From: Phaeotremella fagi
Lineage: Eukaryota; Basidiomycota; Tremellomycetes; Tremellales; Phaeotremellaceae
Assembly: GCA_001599715.1 (NCBI GenBank)
Contig: BCHU01000007.1
Coordinates: forward strand, 253,586 to 317,585
Reading direction: 5' to 3'
DNA length: 64,000 bases
Below the pieces are notes generated by a model. The model was given only the letters and a program-made list of their open reading frames with translations, did no database searches and had not been told where the DNA came from. Made by a program: the position numbers and the translations under genes. Shown here piece by piece: positions 57,080-64,000 of this stretch (the first letter of the stretch is position 1; the number at the start of each line of letters is the position of its first letter).

Positions 57080-57362
57080 CTTGTTTGGAGATGGATGTAA
57101 TGATTCGAAATCAAAATGTAAAATTTGAAACACAAAAGCGGTGGTGATGCAGTACATGGATACAGTGTATGATCATATACCGTCAGACGCATAATTGTTT
57201 TCGCTGCATTTTCTGTGGGTACAGTGCCATGATTAAGAAGCATACATAAAGGCTCTGAAGGGTTACATGATCATTCAATTCATACTTTCCCTGGTACATC
57301 AGCCATCAACTGCCATCCACCAGATACAGTAGACTCGTAAAGCGACTAGCTCAAACCCAGTT

Positions 57363-58370
57363 TCACTTCAACCAATCATCCAACTCCTCCTCATCCAAAA
57401 CCCCGTCCCACAAACCTTCATCGACCCATTCCTTCAAAGTGATAAATCGAACCATCTTCTGACGTTTCTCCTTCCCATCATTTCTGCCAAACAAATCCAG
57501 ATAACTATCTGATTCTGTTTTAAAATGATTCTCGTATAATCCTTGAATCTTACGTTCATCCCATTCTCTTGGATTGTCTAGTTTCAGAGAACCTGTATTG
57601 ACGAATGTAACAGCTACTTTGCTTCGGGCTAAAGCCCGTGCCCAGTGTTTAAGGTTTGATTGTATGTGACTGGAAGTATCGTCTGGTGGCTGTGAATCTG
57701 GAGTTTTAATAACGATGATGATTGACCCATTGTCTTGTGATGAGAGATGATCAGGTGGGGGAAGGGCTTGAATCGAATTACCATCCCATTTCTCGACCAC
57801 CACTGTAACGCTCTTGAACCACCTATTAAATCTTGGGTACTGACTCAAACCACCAGGACATTTGAACCCTGCATTCCGTAACGTGATAGTGATCTTGGAC
57901 ATGTCAATGTGTTCAGACGGAATGATATAGTTGTTTTTCTGCCATTGCTGGTAGGACCCGAATCGAATGTGTGAAAGATTTGGTACCAAAGTCCAATCGA
58001 CAGCGGTAGGAGGTTGATAAGACAAGTCATCGATCTTCAAGTTTCGAGCGTAAGATAATAAATGTCGCTTTGTGTTGTTTATACTAGCCCGAGAACCTCT
58101 AAATGGAGAAGGTCGATTTGGTCGAGGTACAGTGATTGTTCTGTAGATAACTGGACCAAGATAGGTATTACAAGCACGAGAAATTCGCATGAATGAAGAA
58201 CTCGGATTTATTGCGAATGACATGATGAGTGTTTGGATCTCTGATGGGATTGGAGCGTATCTCGGAGTTCCTGGTGGTAATGTCTGATGTGTTGGGGTAT
58301 GGGGTGCTTCTGGTTCTGGTTCTTCTTTGGGATTGGTTTTTGGGTCTGATTCATTGGATTGAGATGACAT
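57363..58370 (-). CDS. F-box-like array member 7
   Basis: Intact, intronless, about 335 residues from MSSQSNESDPKTNPKEEPEP. An upstream in-frame ATG at 58487 is less likely. F-box-like part: YAPIPSEIQTLIMSFAINPS, FMRISRACNTYLGPVIYRTI. Landmarks: RPNRPSPFRG, HLLSYARNLKIDD, HIDMSKITITLRN, VTFVNTGSL and module VRFITLKEWVDEGLWDGVLD, ending WLK. Lead and core are close to member 6, so this pair probably arose by a recent tandem duplication. Confidence 0.78.
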   Translation of the reverse strand: MSSQSNESDPKTNPKEEPEPEAPHTPTHQTLPPGTPRYAPIPSEIQTLIMSFAINPSSSFMRISRACNTYLGPVIYRTITVPRPNRPSPFRGSRASINNTKRHLLSYARNLKIDDLSYQPPTAVDWTLVPNLSHIRFGSYQQWQKNNYIIPSEHIDMSKITITLRNAGFKCPGGLSQYPRFNRWFKSVTVVVEKWDGNSIQALPPPDHLSSQDNGSIIIVIKTPDSQPPDDTSSHIQSNLKHWARALARSKVAVTFVNTGSLKLDNPREWDERKIQGLYENHFKTESDSYLDLFGRNDGKEKRQKMVRFITLKEWVDEGLWDGVLDEEELDDWLK

Positions 58371-58639
58371 TTTGGACTGTTGGTGATGGTTGATGATAAA
58401 AATTGAAATAATGGTTTCAGCTGATTTTGAGTGAAACACGACTGTGGCTTTTGGGTCAAGCATCGGGCTGTCATGGCATTCATCCAATTCACGATTATCC
58501 TTAATAATATTGTACGAGTAAGAATATTATGTAGTATTACTTTGAATCATGCCTACATACTGTAGACAGACAATACTGTCCATCTCGATTAGACATACAG
58601 TACGAGTACAGAAATTACTATAACACAAATAGCTACTGA

Positions 58640-58742
58640 ATTTGAGTAACAAACCACCTTCTCGCTTGGAACTACGCATCACCTCTTCTTCATCTAAGAC
58701 CCCTTCACAAATTAGATCATCAGCACAAAATTCCCCCATCAT
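58640..58742 (-). pseudogene. relic of the C-terminal end of an array member
   Basis: A short open stretch on the minus strand encodes FCADDLICEGVLDEEEVMRS. DDLICEGVLDEEEV matches the end of the family module (D-E-G-L-W-D-G-V-L-D-E-E-E-L) but the W-x-G has become I-C-E-G and nothing of the family is recognisable upstream. Member 9 begins right beside it on the same strand. It is a remnant of a lost copy. Confidence 0.55.
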
Positions 58743-58751
58743 AAATAAAGC

Positions 58752-59840
58752 TTACTTCTGAATCCTGATTGGGTCTTCTTCCGTTCTGGGCGCCAACCAC
58801 GGCAACAACTCTTCTTCATCAAAAACTCTTTCCCATAAACCCTCATTAATCCATTCCTCAATCGATATGAATCGAGCTTCCCTCTCAATCCCCTTTAGTT
58901 CTTCATTCGGTTGACGGAACATACAGAGTGTGCGTAGGACATGGACAGTCCGCTCTTTGTCAAACATGAGCTTTTGGATTGAACATTGGGAATAATTTTT
59001 AGGGGAACCTTCTTGAAGAATTCCAGTATTGACAAAGGTGATATTCCATTCATGAGTCAAGAGAAATTTTGCCCAAAATTTGAAGAAGATCCATTTATCT
59101 TTTGCATACAACCGATTTGAAGAGTTGACGAAGATAATATACAATTCTAGGTTTTCACCGAGCGAGAGGTCGGAAAACTGATGCTGTAGAAAATATTGAT
59201 CTGTGAGACGGTCGGAATCGGTTTCATCAATAACGATGGACAGTCGTTTAGCATGAGCTATAAAGTACCTTTTGAATTTCAATGTATCCTCCCGAGGGTT
59301 GATTACGCTGAAAGGTGAATCACGAATCGTGAGCGTAACTTTCGACATTTCGATTTCTGGATGAAGGTCCGTTTGAATTGGATCTTGAACAGCCGTTCGT
59401 GAACTCCATTGATTCTTAGAGTAGACTCGAACATGTTCCAAATTGACAAGCGAAGAGGTATCAGGAAGTGATTTGATTAAAACAGGATCGTAACAAAGAA
59501 TTTTGACCAATCTCAATAATTCACTTTTTCTCGTTGAGCGACCAACTTCATTTTGTCCATCACCACCACCTTGGTTCGATTTGTTACGATCCATCTCATC
59601 GTGAAACGCTGATAATTGATTTGGTTGGGGTAGATGAACAGTGTGATAGACCCTAGGAGCAAGGATGTCGTACCAATCTCGTGAGATTCTCATCAATCTT
59701 GATGAAGGGTTTTTGAGGTTGGATAGGATTTGTGCTTGGATTTCGATTGGGAATATTGGTGAGGAGGCGGTATCTGAGGAGTTTGGGTGGTTGGGTTGGG
59801 TACCGGACGGTGAGTGAGGTTCTGTTAATGGAAAATTCAT
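58752..59840 (-). CDS. F-box-like array member 8 (after the relic)
   Basis: Intact, intronless, 362 residues from MNFPLTEPHSPSGTQPNHPN. It is called member 9 elsewhere in this annotation, counting the relic as 8. F-box-like part: SPIFPIEIQAQILSNLKNPS, LMRISRDWYDILAPRVYHTV; the W-Y replaces the usual A-C/A-F before Y. Landmarks: LPQPNQLSAFHDEMDRNKSN, SELLRLVKILCYDPVLIKSL, EIEMSKVTLTIRD, KRLSIVIDE, ITFVNTGIL and module ARFISIEEWINEGLWERVFD, ending WLA plus a short tail. The G of W-x-G is R here. Confidence 0.78.
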   Translation of the reverse strand: MNFPLTEPHSPSGTQPNHPNSSDTASSPIFPIEIQAQILSNLKNPSSRLMRISRDWYDILAPRVYHTVHLPQPNQLSAFHDEMDRNKSNQGGGDGQNEVGRSTRKSELLRLVKILCYDPVLIKSLPDTSSLVNLEHVRVYSKNQWSSRTAVQDPIQTDLHPEIEMSKVTLTIRDSPFSVINPREDTLKFKRYFIAHAKRLSIVIDETDSDRLTDQYFLQHQFSDLSLGENLELYIIFVNSSNRLYAKDKWIFFKFWAKFLLTHEWNITFVNTGILQEGSPKNYSQCSIQKLMFDKERTVHVLRTLCMFRQPNEELKGIEREARFISIEEWINEGLWERVFDEEELLPWLAPRTEEDPIRIQK

Positions 59841-60062
59841 TTTTCGTTCGGATTTGATGATGAATGTAAATGATGAAGATTATTTTGATGGGAGTCTGCT
59901 TTTATACTGTAGAGATCTGAAACACAGCGTGATGCTCAAGTCGGAATTGGATGAGATGGTTGTAATTGCTACAGGGCTACGGGTTACATATTCACCATAC
60001 TGTATACGTATGTGCTACAGTACACAGCTATAAAATGATAGAATACTAATTGAAACACTCAA

Positions 60063-61124
60063 CTACACTAAATTACAAACGTCCAACCACGGCTTCACTT
60101 CCTCTTCACTCAAAACTCCTTCCCATTCCCCTTCATCGACCCATTCTTTCATAGTGATGAAACGGAGACCAGTTTGGCGAGATTGTCTAGTTTCTTCAGA
60201 TTTGAACATCATGTATTCATCCAAACTAAATCTGATATCTCTCTCGACCTTGTTCTGAGCTGACTTCTCGTTTTCGATCGTATGTTTTTTACCAACCTTA
60301 AACTTCAGAACAGCAGTATTGACGAAAGTCGCTCTTCAAATTTTAGTGAATAAAAGTCGTGTCCAAGTTGATGTGAACGAATGATTCCTTTCGGCTGACG
60401 GTACGTTACATCCCTTCACGATGATCAAAATCTCTTGACTTGAAGGAAGGTTTTCGAATGATTCGACAGTGTGGTTTTGGTTTCCCAGGATTTGTAAACT
60501 TTCGTTATCTCTCGGGAATCTAGGATTCTCCAAAACAAAAACAATACGTCTACATCCTGTAGCTAGAGCGTCTTCTATCAACATCTGGAAGTCATCATGG
60601 TGGGAGCTATCAGGGCACATAAAGAAATTACGAATGACGAGGGTGATATTGGATGTATTGATACCTGGAGCTGGTACATCGACTGGTTCTTCGTCACTAA
60701 TTGAGACTTCAGCGTCGATGATAATAGTCTTTAAGTTGACAAGTGTATCAAGTCGAACCGGAATATAGTCATATCGATCGGAACCATAAAGAAGAGTATG
60801 AACGTGTTTGAGTAGTTCCGTCTTTCTAGTTTTCTTCTTTCCCATCGTCCCAACTCGTAGATCTCTGTGCTGGGAAGAGTCAACGAAAGCTGAAAACTCC
60901 CCGGGTTTTGGTTGTGATATCGTATGATAGATCTTTCGACCGATGTAATCATGACAAGCTCGTGAAACCCTCATGAAAGATGGGGGAGGATCTTTGACGA
61001 ATGACATGATGTAAATTTGGAGGTCTCTAGGGAGCGGTTGTTGATGTGATTTGGCTGGGGATGTCATTGAGTTTGATTCTGAGTCACGTCTTGGAAGTAT
61101 TAATGATTTTTGATTGTTCTCCAT
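60063..61124 (-). pseudogene. F-box-like array member 10, one in-frame TGA
   Basis: Complete family layout with a single lesion. It starts MENNQKSLILPRRDSESNSM at 61124 (the frame is open further up to 61322). F-box-like part: QPLPRDLQIYIMSFVKDPPP, FMRVSRACHDYIGRKIYHTI. Then ELLKHVHTLLYGSDRYDY, NTSNITLVIRNFF, RRIVFVLENPRF. At 60336-60338 TGA interrupts LLFTKI and RATFVNTAVL; the frame then stays open for 90 codons with LRFITMKEWVDEGEWEGVLS, ending WLDVCNLV at 60063. With only one lesion it is a very young pseudogene, a truncated but expressed gene, or a readthrough case. Confidence 0.75.
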
Positions 61125-61338
61125 TTCGTTGGATGGTTGTAAAAGTTGAGATTGGTTGGTTGGGTTCGATTCTGAAACGTAGGCAGTGAGTGAGGGGTGG
61201 GGGGTGCCAACTGCCACATTGGATAAAACCGTTCGGCGTTGAGTGTTACTGGCTGGTGGGAGTAGGTAGAGTGCAGATTGAGGTGTTGATTTTAATAGAT
61301 ACATATAATATAGATATTCCATTCCAACAACAACAATA

Positions 61339-62331
61339 ATGTCAGGTCCACCAGTACCATCCTATTCATCAGCACACAGGTGAGTAAATTCACCACAAAG
61401 ATTGAGCGAAAAGGGAGTGGAAAAACTGATGAATTCCTTGTCCAATTATCTATCTTCAATTTCAATAATCGCACCTACCTCCTGTGATTACAATATCGCC
61501 CACAGACTATACGTCAAATCATTATACAAAAGATATCTAGTGAACTCGCTAAACTGGTATATCCGTAGAGATCTTTGGAGGAATAAGGCTATCGAGATTA
61601 GAGCGGAATTTGAACGTAACAGGTGGGTGTTTGTTACAGCTCTGTTTTGTTTCTGGCAATTGGGATGGTGTAGGAATGGATCGGGGATACGAAGAGCGAT
61701 GGGATGGATTGGGAGATGGTCGATGTGGATAATACGCTTGATGTTCCCAGGAATGGAAAGAGTGATCTAGAGAAGTCAAGGAACACGAATATTCACTTTT
61801 TTGGATATCGATTATGAAATCGATTTGGATGCGAAGGTCAAATCAAACCAGAAAAGACTTATAGACATCTTCTACAAGACGTACTCATCTCCCCTCTGTT
61901 CAATATCACATGTCTCATTCCAACAACTAAACTGACAACACTCCAGAAACATCACCGACCCCCGTGCACTCGCCTTAGTGCTCGAACAAGCGGAAGAGAA
62001 ACTAGCGAAAGAAGCTCATCCAGATCCTTACAGACGTAAGTTAGCTAACCTTCCCCGTTTTGGAATTATAGCTGATTTATGTTTAGCACCTATGTTCCCT
62101 GATGGTACGAAGTGGTATGTTCTTTTACCTTACGTGAAACGAAACGGTGTATTGGATAAACTGACTTGAATTTTTGCGACATTTAGGGAGAGAAATATTC
62201 CTGTGAGTGTTGTTTCTATTCAGCTTACTTTGAACGTATCTCGAAACGAAACATAAGCTGACCATCATACTCACCTTTAGCCAAGGATGTTCACCGAAGC
62301 TGAGAAACATGATGCCCTCTCTGGACATTAA
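61339..62331 (+). CDS. NADH:ubiquinone oxidoreductase subunit NDUFB9/B22 (LYR family)
   Basis: Accessory subunit of mitochondrial complex I, in the membrane arm near the acyl-carrier protein, which LYR proteins bind. Exons join to MSGPPVPSYSSAHRLYVKSL and YKRYLVNSLNWYIRRDLWRN; the LYV/LYK triplets stand for the LYR motif. Then KAIEIRAEFERNRNITDPRA, LVLEQAEEKLAKEAHPDPYR and the aromatic PMFPDGTKWERNIPP end, finishing DALSGH at 62331. HPDPYR and the FP-G-x-x-W-E segment match B22 of fungi. Five exons; the second intron (about 61622-61947) is about 325 nt, far longer than others here. It interrupts the F-box-like array at the point where strand changes. Confidence 0.85.
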
Positions 62332-62515
62332 TTTAGATTTATCTATGTGGGGTAAAGGGATAATTGTATAAAACATGAATGCATAGCATAACTGGAACTG
62401 TGTCTGCATCATACGGAAAAGAGAGGAAAGAATGACAGTGTCCGTGCTGATTTGACGTTTCACACGAGTGAGTTACCATCAAATCATTTCTATTCTTTAC
62501 AACCACCCATCGAAA

Positions 62516-63496
62516 ATGGATAATTCCAAGAGAATCGATCCTCTATCAATCCCAACCCCAAACCCAATGGCGACTCATCAACCGATACCCCCTGAAATCC
62601 AAACACTCATCGCCAGCTACATCACCAACCCAACTGTCTCACTAATGCGGGTCTCACGAACTTTCCACGATTTAATCGGTCCAATCATCTACCACACGAT
62701 CCCTTTACCAGTCAACGGTCAACCTTCAGCGTTCAAAGATGAAATGGCTCGAACGGAAGATACCAATATCGTTACTAGAAAATCGGGTTTGTTGAAGTAT
62801 GTCAAAATTTTGGATGTGGTTTATCCAGAGAGGATCGTGGTTCCACGTAAATTCTCTTTAGTTGATGGATTGGAAACTATAAGAATCTATCCTGCCAATC
62901 CGGATTCTTACAGCTCAGATCGTTGTCGTGATTTCCAATTAAAAAGATTGAAACGAGGGAAGGAGCTTAGTGTTACCTTTCGAAACTATGGGGTGAATTC
63001 GTCAATTGGCACGATCGATGCTAAAATTTCGCTTTTGGACCCGAAATCACTGGCTTTCGTCCTATCTGAAGACACCGAGACATTCTACTCTTTGAGATGG
63101 AGCTTCAATTACGGCGTAGATTTAACTATCGTATTCGAAACATCCTCATCAGGTGAGCGATTCACCATCCAAGAAGGACCACATTCTTCCTTTTTCGAAA
63201 GTCTCGGCCGCAATCTTGGTAAATTACCCTCAAACGGTATCATCGTCAATGCTGGATCAGTTTGGGATCAGTCAATGCTGAAAGAACATCAGAGAAATCT
63301 CAAACACGAAATTCAGGTTGACGAGTGGGATGAAAGGTTTATTCAGAACAGACATGAGAAGTCTTTACGAAAACGAATATTCTCCAAGCAAGAGAGAATC
63401 ACTTTTATGAGTATGGGTGAATGGGTTGATAAAGGTTTATGGAGAGGGGTTATGGATGAAGATGAAGTTAGACCATGGATGAAGAACGATGATTGA
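62516..63496 (+). CDS. F-box-like array member 11, plus strand
   Basis: Intact, intronless, 326 residues from MDNSKRIDPLSIPTPNPMAT (an upstream in-frame start at 62468 is possible). F-box-like part: HQPIPPEIQTLIASYITNPT, LMRVSRTFHDLIGPIIYHTI. Landmarks: LPVNGQPSAFKDEM, SGLLKYVKILDVVYPERI, KSLAFVLSEDTE, IIVNAGSVW (the TFVN strand, altered), and module ITFMSMGEWVDKGLWRGVMD, ending WMKNDD. It has the opposite orientation to members 1-10. Confidence 0.8.
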   Translation: MDNSKRIDPLSIPTPNPMATHQPIPPEIQTLIASYITNPTVSLMRVSRTFHDLIGPIIYHTIPLPVNGQPSAFKDEMARTEDTNIVTRKSGLLKYVKILDVVYPERIVVPRKFSLVDGLETIRIYPANPDSYSSDRCRDFQLKRLKRGKELSVTFRNYGVNSSIGTIDAKISLLDPKSLAFVLSEDTETFYSLRWSFNYGVDLTIVFETSSSGERFTIQEGPHSSFFESLGRNLGKLPSNGIIVNAGSVWDQSMLKEHQRNLKHEIQVDEWDERFIQNRHEKSLRKRIFSKQERITFMSMGEWVDKGLWRGVMDEDEVRPWMKNDD

Positions 63497-63917
63497 GATA
63501 TGGCGATAAATGAGGCAGTTAGACCGTGAAGAATGACCAGAGTGATGAGAAGGATGAATATGATGGTAAATTCAATATCAGAGGGTGTCATGGGGAGAAG
63601 GATATGCTGTATCAAGTTGAATCAAGTTCATATGTTTATATCTGTAGCGTTCTGCCTTGTCAATAAAATGTGAATAGATTTCGAATGTACGAGTACTTTG
63701 TTCGACCAAACCGCCTGATCATGAAGTGGTGAGTGAAACACCACAGCAAAGTTGGAATTTGTGAAACTCTTCCATCGTCTCTCATACCCACACCATGTAT
63801 GATCCTTTAGGCATTATCCATTATCAATTTCATCAACTTTCCTTTGTCACTTTTACTTTTAACACAACCACACCTTCACCGAAAATATCCAGATCAGCAT
63901 CAAGAACGAATACAACA
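63497..63917 (+). promoter_or_regulatory. spacer between array members 11 and 12
   Basis: A 421 nt region. The first part is the 3' flank of member 11; a CT/CA-rich stretch near 63770-63890 precedes the next start. No separate gene is seen. Confidence 0.35.
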
Positions 63918-64000
63918 ATGGTACTCACTGATACAGAACCCAAATCATTGCCTTCCGAAATCCAAAATCTAATCGCTACTTTCATCAATGATCCAGATCC
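63918..64000 (+). CDS. F-box-like array member 12, cut by the window end
   Basis: Starts MVLTDTEPKSLPSEIQNLIA and continues TFINDPD to the edge. LPSEIQNLIATFINDPDP matches the first helix of the family's F-box-like segment at the expected distance from a short lead. The array therefore continues beyond this window. Confidence 0.7.
   Translation, partial: MVLTDTEPKSLPSEIQNLIATFINDPD

Overview
The window looks like nuclear DNA of a basidiomycete yeast of the Tremellomycetes (Cryptococcus/Kwoniella type). The evidence is indirect: genes are close together and mostly cut by many 50-90 nt introns with GTGAGT/GTAAGT donors and CTAAC- or CTGAC-like branch points, several promoters carry pyrimidine-rich tracts, and the conserved proteins (histone H3, CWC22, IMP4, transportin, a B22-type complex I subunit) are plainly fungal/eukaryotic. 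I cannot name the species.

Left part (0-26.6 kb) is mainly housekeeping. A Dal5-like MFS transporter and a TauD/TfdA-type dioxygenase are divergent over one promoter with two GATA sites, a likely small nutrient-scavenging unit. Then follow phosphoacetylglucosamine mutase (chitin precursor synthesis), splicing factor CWC22, an acidic orphan protein, an acyl-CoA ligase ending in the peroxisomal signal SKL, an F-box-like protein, vacuolar endopolyphosphatase, IMP4 (18S rRNA processing), transportin (Kap104) and a SET-domain protein.

26.6-32.7 kb is an accessory island. A block of about 1.5 kb, gene and flanks included, is duplicated in tandem (two small serine/acid-rich orphan genes with further internal exon duplications). 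A second diverged pair of orphan genes follows, then a tRNA-Trp(CCA) candidate.

32.7-49.0 kb returns to core genes: a mitochondrial ribosomal protein with an SOD-like end, a small orphan membrane protein, an Edc1/PNRC-type decapping enhancer with a probable in-frame intron, a 950-residue mitochondrial PPR-like protein, a Pof1-like nucleotide adenylyltransferase, two orphan genes, a GCFC/PAXBP1-type spliceosome protein and histone H3.

49.4-64 kb is the most unusual region: a tandem array of one F-box-like family. I count eight members with no visible lesion (one cut by the window end), three full-length members with disabling lesions, and one C-terminal relic. All share a diverged N-terminal F-box-like segment, a central 'TFVN' strand and a very constant C-terminal module ending in E-W-V-x-E-G-L-W-x-G-V-x-D-E-x-E-L-x-x-W. 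The array is on the minus strand up to 61.1 kb, then crosses a complex I LYR gene and continues on the plus strand. The mix of intact genes, frameshifts, stop codons and relics shows birth-and-death evolution; the function is unknown.
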